This document shows positions 1 through 11,304 of a DNA stretch of 64,000 nucleotides, piece by piece. The notes under the pieces are model-generated. The model was not told the origin of the DNA. It was given only the letters and a program-made list of their open reading frames with translations, and searched no databases. The position numbers were made by a program, and so were the translations under genes. The stretch is from Euryodendron excelsum. Lineage: Eukaryota > Streptophyta > Magnoliopsida > Ericales > Pentaphylacaceae. Every line of letters begins with the position of its first letter. Within the stretch, counting starts at the first letter, position 1. The DNA lies in contig CM065394.1 in assembly GCA_033060915.1 (NCBI GenBank), positions 30,930,001 through 30,994,000 of the forward strand, given 5' to 3'.

Positions 1-725
1 GTTTCGATCCACCAATTTACAACAAGGGTTTCCAATGAGAGGTTTATAACTCAAATCAAGAATCACACCTTGGATTCTTGATTTGGAAAATGTCGACTAT
101 AAAAATGTGGGTTTTTATTTGATTGAACATAAAGAGGAAATCTATGATTAACACCCTAGAATCAAACCTTAGACATGTGCAATACCTATACCAAACATTG
201 ATTTGTGCATAAATATTGCCAAGGGGTTATGAATCTAAGTTTTTTTAATGAATTTCATGCTAAATCAAATGGAACTATAGAATTTTAAGGATATGACTTT
301 AAAGTTCATACAACTCATTTTCAACCCTTTTAAGATCCTTGGTGGATCTTCACAACCACATCCAAGGGATATTTAGCTACTAAAATCCACGTCAAAGAGC
401 ATAAATGAAGACAAATCTACCATTAAACTATGTAGAACTAGTGTTTGGTTGCTAAGAAAATGAAAGAAAATGACAAGAAAATGAGAGAAAATGGCTAGAA
501 AGAGTAAAGAAACATTCACTTCATATATATCAAGCATTCATTTACAATGATCCAAAAGCAATAAATAACAACATTACAAAGCATTAAAGTAATCTAACTA
601 AAAACCTTACAAAATAACAAAAGCACCCTTTTGAAAGTTCCTCCTCTGTCCAGATCTGTAGAAAAAATCCTTACTTCCCTTTTGTCCCCGTATATACAGC
701 TTTTATACTCTGCAGAAAAACAGAG
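1..725. other. Non-coding AT-rich sequence
   Basis: No open frame resembles a known protein. The stretch just before the CGATCG cluster (about 600-720) has a polypyrimidine character and a TATATACA-like box near 690, which could belong to an old LTR promoter, but no LTR ends could be defined. Confidence 0.5.
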
Positions 726-1018
726 TCTGTACAAACCGATCGATGGGTAGAGCGATCGATCGAACGGCCGATCGAACGGTCACGACGATCAAACGCTCGA
801 TCGATCACAAAACCAACCTCTCTGAAGTTTGCATTTGTGTTGTCTGTTGAGGGAGTTTTGACGTCACCGATCGAACGACTGATCGATCGGAAAAGTGCCC
901 TCTCTGAAGTTTACTGTAGAAGGTCGAACAGAGATCACCGATCGATCGGTGAGCCTGGCGATCGATCGGCCGATCGAACGTTCCGTGGACCGTTCGATCG
1001 GACAATCGATCGATCGGT
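726..1018. repeat. CGATCG-rich palindromic cluster
   Basis: The 6-bp palindrome CGATCG, usually extended to CGATCGATCG or CGATCGAACG, recurs more than ten times in about 290 bp, while it is almost absent from the flanking 2 kb. GC content and CpG density jump here relative to the AT-rich surroundings. Units are irregularly spaced (roughly 10-40 bp) and separated by ordinary sequence, so it is not a simple tandem satellite. Short open frames on both strands across it look like shadows of the palindrome, since both strands read Asp/Arg/Ser-rich peptides. It may be part of a decayed LTR. Confidence 0.75.
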
Positions 1019-1819
1019 CATCCTATTTTTGCCCGTTTTCCTTGGTTTAAGCTCCAATTTCTGTAAAAAATGCACAAAAAGGGTTTTAATGCATTTTAGG
1101 AGTTAAAATACTAAATTAACACTGAAATTTAACTAATCAACCACCAATTTAGGCCTAGAGATTACTATTTCTGAGAGTGATCACGTGAAAAAGGATTTTC
1201 TCTGGGATTGGTTAGTGCAATTACTAATTAGGGTTATAAAGTCGGGTTGAAAATTTAACTAGATTCGGAATTTTTGTAAATTTGAGTTATTTAACTTTTG
1301 AGCCAATCTAAAATTAATCTTCAATCAAGTTGATTACCAGCTAACTTTAAAAAATTAAGAAATTTTAAAGTATGCTTGTTTATATAAGGAATCAATCTCT
1401 AGCAATATTTTTTCCAAGTCCAATACAAGTAACTTGGGTTCGTTTTTGCAAATTCAAATGTAATTACTAACTTGGTGATGACATTCGTAATTGAATTATA
1501 CAAGTACAATTACTAACTTGTTAATGACCCATAAAAAAGTTTATATGTTCTCGCAAATTGAAGTTGTATTAATCTTCTGCTATACCAAAATTTACGTTCA
1601 AATTTATTTTTCTTCCTTAACTTTTAAAGGCAAACGTGAAAGTTTCATGCTTTCACAATAACTTCATATCCTATATAACTACTTCTCTTTTGCATTATCG
1701 ACGGTATTCTCTTGCTGTTAACCTATAACTTTTTTAACCATGCCTATCATTTAGAAATGATGTTCACAACTTTTTTAAACGTGTTTATCACTTAGAAATG
1801 ACGCTCAGATCAAAGGATA

Positions 1820-2760
1820 ATTGTGTCAGCTCTTCGGATGGTGGACAAACTCTCAGCAGCTATTGGAAAGTCTTGTGGAAGTTAATGATTCCAAATAAAA
1901 TCAGAGTCTTTGCATAGAAAGCCCGTTTGAATATTCTTCCAGTTAGGGAGGATATGGGAGAAGAAGAAAAATTATCGTTGATGCTGTGTGTGGTTTTTAT
2001 GACTGTGAAAATGAGACAATGCTTCATTGCTTTCATGGATGCTCATTCTCTAGTAAGGTTTGGAAGGAGAAACAATTATTTTTCTTTGCTCAGATGCGAC
2101 CAACTTAGAATTTCTTGGATTGGGTGCTAGTAATTTTTAAACAATATGACTCTAAGACTTACTGAGTCTTTTTTTGACAGTATACTGGAGTATTTGGCAA
2201 TGTAGAAACCAGTGGATTTTCAATCAAAGGAAAAGGTTTCACGTGAGGTGGCTCAAATTGCTTGTGATTATCTAGTCTTCTGTTCATGCACAACAAAGAA
2301 TTGAGGTTTCTATTCCAAGGCCAGATTTGCCTAAATGAAAGGGTCCAGATGAAGGTATCTACAAGATTAACTTTGATGTGGCTACTTTTATGACCTGTGG
2401 GAAGGCTGAGTTAGTTGTGATTGTTAGAGATTTTAAGGGAGAGGTAATAGCATCAATGACAGAACAAATTCCTTTAATGGATTACATAGACTGCATTAAA
2501 ACTGCTGCTGCTCTTAAAGCTGTTCAATTCACAAATGAGCTAGGCCTTAGAGACATCCATCTGGAAGGCGATTCACTCAATGTTATTCAAGCTATTGAGA
2601 GTGCTGCAATTCAGGAGCGACTGCTATTCTTTCAAAACTTTTGTATCTCTCATATCCCACGAAAAGAAAATGATGTAACTCTTGGTTTAGCTACAATGGC
2701 TACTGCTTTTGAGTCTCAAAGAGTCTGTATTGAGGAGGTCCATCTTTGTTTTCTTTCGTC
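1820..2760 (+). pseudogene. LINE-type remnant: zinc-binding RT tail plus RNase H
   Basis: The plus strand first reads a reverse-transcriptase zinc-binding (zf-RVT) region with a WKVLWKLMIPNKIRVFA stretch (about 1860-1920), broken by a stop. A Cys/His-containing segment follows. From about 2375 to 2740 comes an RNase H-like (RVT_3) region with GEVIAS, ALKAVQFTNELGL and LEGDSLNVIQAI. This order is that of the C-terminus of plant LINE polyproteins. The frame is broken several times and there is no reverse transcriptase core, so it is a dead 3' fragment. It could alternatively descend from a stand-alone RVT_3 pseudogene. Confidence 0.7.
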
Positions 2761-2929
2761 ATGCTTAATTCTAGTTGATTTATCTACCAGCGTTTGGGCC
2801 ATCTCCTTTCTAACCAAAAAAAAAAAGAACCTATATAACTTTTTTCTTATTTTTTATTGTCAAGTTATTAGAAAGTTGTCGCTACTTCTACATTTGCACA
2901 ACACGTCATTGGTGTCTAAATTATAAATT

Positions 2930-5140
2930 TATATGACAATTTATTAGTTAATTTTGAGATTTTATGAGCGTTTGCTACAAAATTCAGTTTGTGCATGAAT
3001 AATTTCTAAAGTATATTGATTTTGTTTTTGGTTTTTGAAGAACTAGCATTAAGCAACAAATACAAATATAATATTTGTAAAGTTTATTATTATAAGAAAA
3101 TTAAATGCTATCACATGTAACTCAACTATTATATCATTCTGCAACTAAATATATTTGTAACCTACTAAATAGTATTTCAAATTATAAACAATAAAAATAA
3201 ATATCATACTACATTCAAAGGATAAGTAAGTTGCAACGACTGCCTACCTTGCACCGATATAATATTTAGATATTCATATTCCAACGTTATGCTTTTGAAA
3301 ATCAAGTTTAGAGCTAAAATTTAATAAGTTCGAGAGGGTTGTAAAAATTTATAGTAGTTGTACTTGCCTAACTTCTTTTTTTTTATTTTTTATAACGTGG
3401 TGTCCGGACTAGGTTGCCCGTACCTCGATTAATCTCGGACTTATAGAATCTTTGCGTCCCATACAAATTAGGTAATTATTGAACCAATGCCTTTGACCCT
3501 AGGAGTGACCTCAAGAAGTTGATAGTACTTAAGAGATTTTAAATCTAAGACTTTAGAAGAAATAGACCCCTAAGTCCCAAATTTTGACCACAAGGCTAAC
3601 CCCTTGCATTTGTTCCATGTATAGCTTAAACACTAAGTGATCAATGTATTGTTGCATTGGTAAAATTTTGGATATACAAAATGTTAATTGAATGACCTAT
3701 GTCATAAGTTCCACAAGAACAAATCTTTAAAAAAAAAAAAAATGTCCACAAGCTAAAAATCAACATATAAATGTTTGACGTTGAAAGAGACCCGGTTCTC
3801 CAAAAAAATTAACCATTACATTAAAAAAATTGAAAATTCCTATCCTGAGTATATATCATTTCTATTGAGTAATACATTAATCATTGGGATAAGATCAATA
3901 GGAAATAATATTTAATTATATACAATTTTTATTGAATAATACAATAAAATGCTAAGCAACATAAAAAAGAAGGAGAAAACAATAATATAATTGTCCAACT
4001 GGACAAATTGGCGGACGCAACCCAAAGCTAAAAGCATCAAAGTATGAATTTCCCACCAAACGTCTAAGAAGGAGAGATCAATAGGCTTGGAGGTTATTGG
4101 GTCTTAATTTATCATCCAACAGCCCAACACTGAATCATCCTTCAAACCATTGTCCACCTGCAACAATTGCGAGAAAGAATTTAGCTTTAGAAATAGATTA
4201 AACAAATCAACCAAAAACAAAAAAAATACTTAAACGGTCATGTATTAATTTCAAAAGATTGATTGACGTCAATAAAAAAGAAACTGCTTAACCAAAAAAA
4301 AAAGAGTCATCATGCAATGATCCTGGAACCCATTTCTCATGAGGAAAATATTACTTATAAATAAACTAGCTGTAGGTAGATTCTGAGACCATAAAAGGAG
4401 GGGGCAAAAAAGATTCTAATGGAATTATCTTCAAGTTCTAGATAAGGAATGCTTAAATTTGGAACTCATATATCTATGATTGTAAGCTAAATTCCTATTT
4501 TATATGTTTAGATGATTCATAATGTTAGGTATGTATAGCTGGCCCATTAATATTGTGACACTTTGTAAGAATATGACAAAGAAAAAGGTTTAATGATATT
4601 CTAAATAAATTATTGCACAATTATCTTCAAGTTCTAGATAAGGCGTGTTTAAATTTTAAACTTTATGCCGTTAGTTTGAGATGTGATATATGTAAAGACA
4701 AAGTATTGAGCTCCAAAAATTTCAATAGTCCAAGTAGCTATAATGAGTCCTAATCACCTAAGAACTTTTGATATTGTAGAAATAAGATATCTAAGTTACT
4801 ATAACAATACGTTTTTTTAAATTAAATTGAGCAATCAATGGTAGTGATAAGATATTTTAAATTAGTATAATTGTTAATTATTTTAAATTTCAATTGGCCA
4901 ATCAATTGAATTTTAAATATATATAGTAAGTATAAGATATTTCAAATTTCGACCAACAACATTTGCTATTGTATGAGGATATTGTGGTAAATAAAATTGA
5001 CCAATAAGATTAACTTGTGATAAAAATTAACCAATCAAATTGTTACACCAAATGTGATGTGTTATTAATTAAAATTTAAAATTCTAAAAAATTGAGAAAA
5101 ATATATTGAAAGTTTTGGCTTTTAAAACCTGATAACGTTT
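2930..5140. other. AT-rich intergenic sequence
   Basis: Very AT-rich with short A and T runs and no coding signal on either strand. The only recognisable item is the SINE remnant listed separately. A phrase near 4428 (TTATCTTCAAGTTCTAGATA) recurs near 4620, suggesting a small decayed duplication. Confidence 0.5.
3400..3620 (-). mobile_element. Au-like SINE remnant
   Basis: Read on the minus strand, the sequence begins with a tRNA-like A-box region (TTAGCCTTGTGGTCA), has a decayed B-box-like stretch about 60 bp further, and ends in the complement of GGTGTCCGGACTAGGTTGC and ACCTCGATTAAT. This order matches what I remember of the plant Au SINE family. It is diverged and its exact ends are unclear. 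Confidence 0.5.
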
Positions 5141-5159
5141 TACTATTTATAATAGTGTA

Positions 5160-5475
5160 GATAGGCAATGAAACACACGCACACACATGGAAGAAACCAC
5201 ACATCGTCTACGGGAGAAAGGCACACAACAAGCAGACTCGTCAAAATAAGAAGGATTGGAGGTGATTTTAAACCTAATGTAGAACGTGTGATCGACCGAT
5301 GTGAGAAACCAAAATGAGAGTGCATGGCTTTTTATCTTTTTGAAAAATAGGCAATGAAACACACACACTGAGGAAATCACATACAATCTAAGGGAGAAAG
5401 GCACACACACCAAGCCAACTCGTCAAAACGAGAAGTATTGGAGGTGGTCTTAAACCCAGCACAAGGAGCGTGATC
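5160..5475. repeat. Imperfect direct duplication, about 185-bp offset
   Basis: The stretch from AGGCAATGAAACACAC (about 5162) through GGGAGAAAGGCACACA, CTCGTCAAAA and GATTGGAGGTG to CGTGTGATC is repeated from about 5349 in the same order with about 85-90% identity by eye. A third shorter echo (GATCGATCGATGTGGG and AAAGTGAGAGCACAAGGG) lies near 5610-5660. Open frames on the minus strand cross the repeat but have no protein character. Confidence 0.7.
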
Positions 5476-5479
5476 ACCT

Positions 5480-5940
5480 ATTAAGGAGTTAATTTTAGAC
5501 TTTGAACCTAATAATTATTTAATTTGTGCAGGATGTGGGACTATACTAATCTCAAAATTAATTGAGATATACTTAAGTTAGTCCAGACATTCGATTAAAA
5601 AAAAAACATGATCGATCGATGTGGGCCACCAAAGTGAGAGCACAAGGGTTTTTTCTTTTTGATTTTGCGTGCTTATTTCTAATACAATTCTCAAGTTAAT
5701 CGATAATTAAAGGTTATTGTGAGAACTTCAGAATTTTATAAAGATTTAGCACACCAAGTGATAGTAGTATAAATTTGCCAAAAACACTACCAAATAAAAT
5801 TCTCATATGGCTTTATTTTTTTATTCTCGTAAATAGAAATTAATTTTAAAAAATAAAACCAAAGGCACAAAAACCTTAATAGGTTGAACAGTTTCCGGAC
5901 CTGATTGAGTTCGACCCGGGCTCCGTTTGTACGTACAGCG
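5480..5940. other. Intergenic sequence upstream of KING1
   Basis: AT-rich with poly-A and poly-T runs. No gene signal until the G-box pair of the KING1 promoter. Confidence 0.5.
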
Positions 5941-5942
5941 CT

Positions 5943-5958
5943 CACGTGGTTACACGTG
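5943..5958 (+). promoter_or_regulatory. Paired G-boxes (CACGTG x2) upstream of KING1
   Basis: CACGTG occurs at 5943-5948 and again at 5953-5958, so the centres are 10 bp apart, close to one helical turn. The first is CACGTGG, the ABRE-type core. They lie about 485 bp upstream of the KING1 start codon. G-boxes are bound by bZIP and bHLH factors; response to abscisic acid, light or energy status is inference only. Confidence 0.55.
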
Positions 5959-6301
5959 TCGAGGGACTATAACTGCTGGCCGTCTGTCCAATTATGGTCC
6001 GTCACGTTTCGGCAGGTAAGGTGAGCAAATTATGCTAGGTGTATGATAGAGCTGTCCACTGGCAGTGGCCATGATTGAAATCCGGATAAGTATGGTTACG
6101 CCCGCTGAATACTAGAAAAACAAGTGGATAAGACCAGCGAATAGTCCCGTCCAAAACCATCTTTGACCAGAGTGCTCCATCAACCACCATGATCGTCCAC
6201 ATCACAACCGTTCAACCCAATCCTTGTTAATCACTCGGTCCACCTCGTACATGTGCAGGATATCAATTGCACTAGTGTCACACCCAATATTTTCCCCCGA
6301 C

Positions 6302-6310
6302 TATTATATT
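6302..6310 (+). promoter_or_regulatory. Candidate TATA box of KING1
   Basis: TATTATATT lies about 120 bp upstream of the start codon and is followed by a GA-rich leader (repeated AGAGAGAG between about 6378 and 6428), typical of plant 5' leaders. No other good TATA element is visible nearby. Confidence 0.4.
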
Positions 6311-6432
6311 GCATTGCGTTGATGAGCTGCGGATCGAATTCTTGTCATCTTTTGAGACTTTTTTTAGTAACAGGGCACAGAGAGACTTTTAGAGAGAGAA
6401 AGTGTTGGAGAGAGAGGGAGAGACAGTGAGGA

Positions 6433-9400
6433 ATGATGGAAGAGAGTCCAAGGAGTGGAATGTCGAGTCCGGAGGCGAAGGTGGGGATGCAAGTGGAGGA
6501 CCTGTGGGACGTGCAAGAGCCACAGCTCAGTCCTACTGAGAAGCTCAACGCCTGCTTCGAGAGCATCCCCGTCTCTTCTTTCCCTCCCGCTCCTTCTTCT
6601 CAAGGTAACGTACATACATCCATACATCCATATGTATATGTACATGTATGTCGATTATTTGATGTTGCGTTCTCCCAATTTGACTTTTGATCTATTGTAA
6701 AATATGACGATTACTCTTAGTTCTTTACGAATTATGTAGAGTTATGATCGAATAGGTCAATCTCAGTTCTTTTTAGAAAAGAGTCATGATTGAATAGGTC
6801 ACAATAAAGCAGACTGGAAGAGAAGATGCAGGGATCTGTCAATTGAATGATGCCACTAATTGTAATTTTCACTGACAGTCCCTGTGTTTGGTTGCTGAGA
6901 AATCTGAAGAAAAAAAAACTCTGGACCTTACATCTCACATCGTTTGGCTCTTAGGATACACAAAACGGAACCCAACTAAGCCAAATGTTTATATCATTTA
7001 GAATCGCCCCCGGTTGAATAATAAATAAAAAAAAGCCAGAGCCAGAAAATGTGATAAATTTGCATTTCCTACTTTGTTTTTTTTTTTCCTCCTGACAACC
7101 AAACAAACAGACATTTATATAACTTAACGGGTTTAGTTTACCATTATTGTGGATGACAGTGAAACTAGTCGTGTGTCGGCTCCAGGATTTTTCGGGTCAT
7201 TTAATGACTTATTTTTATATTAATTTGTAACTCTACAAATTTACCGAAAACCAACATATATTTCTTATAACATATAACTGAAAATTTAAATTAAATTTTT
7301 AAATGCTAAATCGAGGTAAAAGAATACATCTATTTTAAGATTTTGATAAACTATTCCCAAAATTACTAAGATGTAGTAATAGTGCCGGAAAATAGAAGCT
7401 CTAATATATGACATATCAATCTTATTTACCAAAACTAAATAACAAGCTTGCACCAATTTATAGAACTAAATAAATCAATGCATATTTTAGGTGCCTTTCC
7501 CTTGGCTGGATTGTATCTGCCCATTGATGCATTTTTGCATACGTATTTGTATCTCCAAAATGTGTTAGGGTGTGGATTGCCTTTATATATGAGCTAGTGA
7601 CTGCAGTTTCTCCAATTTCTATCAATATTAACTGGGTGATTTCTTGTCAACACTAAGCCTTTGCGAATTTTGTATCTAGTTATTGAGATAAACTCGGATG
7701 CTAGTGTGGCTGAAGCAGTCCAGTTGCTGTCCCAGCACAAAATTCTTAGTGCACCTGTTGTGGATGTCGATGCACCGGAGGACTCTAGTTGGATTGACAG
7801 ATATATTGGCATTGTTGAGTTTGCGGGCATTGTTGTATGGATACTGCATCAGGTGAGCATGCCCTTATTTACGTTGGAAACAGAAGCAGGTAGAATTTCA
7901 TATGTTAAGAATGGGAAGATGCTTTTCTAACTATAGATTCAATGTTGAAACCTAACTCACTTATGACCAAAGGCTGTGGGCATATGGCTTGAAATTGAAG
8001 GGAAAGTCATGGCCACCTTATGCTGAATGGATTTCCAGTACACATTTAGTTGTGTGGCATTACTCTAAAAACATTCCTGTGTCAAAAGTTTGACTCTGAT
8101 TTCTTCTCAAAATTTATTAGCACTGTTATCCACTTCCCTGTTTGAGTACATAGGACAAGCAAAACTCATATAACATTGACTTAAGGGAGCTATTGAGGGG
8201 GATGAGAAATTTTTCTTTCTTTGTTATAATAGTTATAATATTTTAGACTCTCTGTCACAGCGTCACCAAATTGAGAAAGTATCTTCCCTATGCTTTCGCT
8301 ATAAAACCGGTAATTTCTGGTCTTTCTTCAGCACAAAATATACTCCTTTTGTTTGATAAGACAATGTTCATCAGCAACTGGATAAGGAAGCGAAATGCTG
8401 GGGACATGTAGAGAGGAATTGTGGGTTGTTTTCTTTATTCATTTCTCAGTGAGTGGCTATCTACAAAGAAAATATTTCAACTCTATCAATATTGTACTTA
8501 TTTAACTCCATCAACACAATCAAGATTGATTCTTTGGTGTAGACGTGTAGTATTCTGTTATATTTGTTTCTTTCGAGGAGTCTCTGAAAAAGATGCGTTT
8601 ATATCTTTTGCAGTCTTCTGATGGTTCAGAGATTCTTAAAGGTGAATCCGAGGCAACCACTGGGCCTGCTGTTGCTGCTGCAGTGAACGGTGCATCTTCT
8701 CCTAGAAAACTTGGCGCCACCTTAAGCTTTAGATCTGCCGCAATAATCTCTGGAAAGTTTGTCGAGGCTCTGACTTCTTCTGACTATTACAAGAACACAA
8801 AGGTTGTACTTTTGACTTCTATTATCTTATAAAGCTTTTGCTGCTATAGCAGCCACACTTCTATCTAGATTTCTTCATTCTGTTTCCTTCCTCCTCGAAC
8901 ATCCTACAGAGATTAACTTGGGAATATACAGGTTCGAGACATCTCAGGGTCATTCCGATGGGCTCCATTTCTTGCTCTGCAGAAATCTAACTCCTTTTTG
9001 ACCATGCTTTTGCTATTATCAAAGTATAGAATGAAGAGTGTTCCTGTGGTTGATCCAGGGGAGAAGAAGATTGATAACATCATCACACAGTCTGCTGTTA
9101 TTCACATGTTAGAGGAATGTGCTGGTCTTCATTGGTTTGAAAGCTGGGGCACTAAGAGACTATCTGAACTTGGTCTTCCTTTGATGAAGCCCAATCACAT
9201 CATTAAGGTATGTGACTTTTCCAGTTATTATTATTTTATAGATGTAATCATGTGAGATTTCAAACTCTCATAGCCACCATCACTTATTCTTCAGTGTCTT
9301 AGAAATTGTCCTATGAAGATTGAAAGGTAAAATAGTTTTTGCCAGTACTAACAATTTTAGATGAAGAAACAAAATGCCTTCTATAGCTATTTTTCTTTTC

Positions 9401-11304
9401 TTCCTTCGTTCATCCCTTCTGTTTTCCTACCCCGGAAAGAGTGGCGCAGGAAGGAGGGGTTGGGTTGAGTGACAGCTAAATTAGATAGAATCTCTGGAGT
9501 CAACACCATAGAAGAGTATGAATTTTTATTTTTGAAAAACTATGCATGATTTCTGTTGAGATTCTCCACTTAGCTTACATATCTGACTGCAACTGTAGTT
9601 GCTTCTTGGCATGAATAATTCATTTCAACCCATTGAATTCGCTTGTTACTTCCATGTGTCAAGAAGAAGGTTCATATTTTGGTGGATTTGTACTTTACGA
9701 ATATTGTAACTATGTTGATTTTCTCAATTTGGTTGCTTTGAGTGGTGCATTTTCAATTGCCTCACATCTAGTTACCATATTCTGGAATCTGCTGATCTTG
9801 CTAGTTACTTTGAATAGGCGTTTTACTCCTCCATCTAACAGGATTCAAACTTGTGAAGCTTTCTCCATTTGTTTCGACTGAGTTGAAATGAAGTTCCCTT
9901 ATTAAAATTGTGTTGGCACTTCCCATCTGGTGAACAATTTGGCAATTTCTCCTCACTTGTCGTGTTAAGCTATGATACTCAGAAAGTAATTTGCTTCGGG
10001 TTGAAGGTGCAATGAAGGGCAACCCCTGCACCACTATGGTGTTAATTCAATTTAGGAAGAAGGTATCATAAAGATGCGGGGAGGGTAAAAACATTTTCCA
10101 AGATAGTGAGAAGACACAATTGCATATGATAGTACAGAGGATATTGTGTTACATGTAGCCTGATGGTGAGAAAAGATTTGTGTAGCTGACCCAAGTACTT
10201 TGGATTTTATTGTTGAGTCACATTGTTCACTCAAACTATTGCCTACTAACTTATGCAGATAAGTTATCATGGTCCATGAGGATTTCCAGCCTGATTTAAC
10301 CATAGATGTAATGCGCTCATTTTTTCCTTATATTTGACACACCTCCCTCTATAAGGTCTGTTAATGTGGGTCCCTGGTATGAGATGGATAGGACTTCTTC
10401 TTGCACCTGCTAGCTATGTTATGGATACCTAAACGAATAATACTGTTAATATACTGAAAAGACAGATTAATGGCTCACTGCGGCATACAAGAAAGATTGA
10501 AACTAATGACATTGAGTTTTTCTTGGGTTTGGCAAAGTCATTCTTTTGCTATTATTCTACCAAGGTTTGCTTGGAAGCCCCCCTTTTTGGACAGCATGAT
10601 TAATATTTTCTTTTAATATAGTTCTTGCACTCTTCTATAATTGAGTAATACTCTTCAATGCTTCATTCTTGTATTGCAGGTCTATGAGGATGAACCAGTG
10701 CTGCAGGCATTTGACCTGATGAGACAAAAGGGAATTGGGGGGGTGCCGGTGGTTGAAAGTGGTGGAAGAAAGGCAGTTGGTAATATAAGTATCAGAGACA
10801 TTCAATTCCTTCTAATTGCACCTGAGATATATAAGAACTACAGGTTAGAAGCTGAACTTCTTTTCCATCTAGTACCGCTTAATTCCTGTTACTTGATCTT
10901 CGTGATTACTGAGATTTTATATAAGATGCCCACTAAGAGTGGCTTGAGTTGATATACAGTATAGAAGCCACTGGATTTCTGTTACTTAGACTGCATGTTG
11001 TTACAGGTCTATCACGGCCAAGAATTTCCTGACAGCAATAAGAAGCTACCTTGAAGAGCATAAAGAGGCCTCGCCATTGTTGAATGGCATGGTTACATGT
11101 AGAAGAGACAACACGATAAAAGAAGTAATTGTGATGCTCGACTCCAAGAAGATCCATCGGATTTATGTTGTTGACAAAGCAGGGAATCTAGAGGGGGTTG
11201 TCACTCTCAGAGACATTATCTCGAAGCTAGTACACGAGCCTCGTGGTTACTTTGGGGATTTCTTTGATGGTGTTTTGCCACTGCCGGAGAACAGCAGGGT
11301 TTAA
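6433..11304 (+). CDS. KING1: SNF1-related kinase regulatory gamma-like subunit, KING1 (four CBS domains)
   Basis: Six exons join into one clean 423-residue frame: 6433-6604, 7680-7852, 8614-8802, 8932-9207, 10680-10843, 11007-11304, all with GT-AG introns and matching phases. The product matches Arabidopsis KING1/AKIN-gamma (424 aa) end to end: N-terminal SSPEAKVGMQVEDLWDVQ, then CBS1 (about 60-125, with VVDVDAPEDSSWIDRYIG), a low-complexity linker (about 118-140), CBS2 (about 185-250), CBS3 (about 272-325, GIGGVPVVE) and CBS4 (about 351-402, IHRIYVVDKAGNLEG), ending PLPENSRV. CBS pairs bind adenine nucleotides in AMPK-type gamma subunits. KING1 is linked to the SnRK1 energy-sensing kinase, although the hybrid KIN-beta-gamma protein is regarded as the canonical plant gamma subunit. 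The first of two adjacent ATGs was taken as start. No lesion is visible. Confidence 0.95.

Noticed and set aside
805..1106. Open frames on both strands through the CGATCG cluster
   Set aside because: The palindrome removes stops from both strands at once; the peptides are repeat artefacts.
5143..5413. Minus-strand frames of 60-88 codons
   Set aside because: They cross the local duplication and read repeated Cys/Val/Phe-rich sequence set by the CA-rich core; not a gene.
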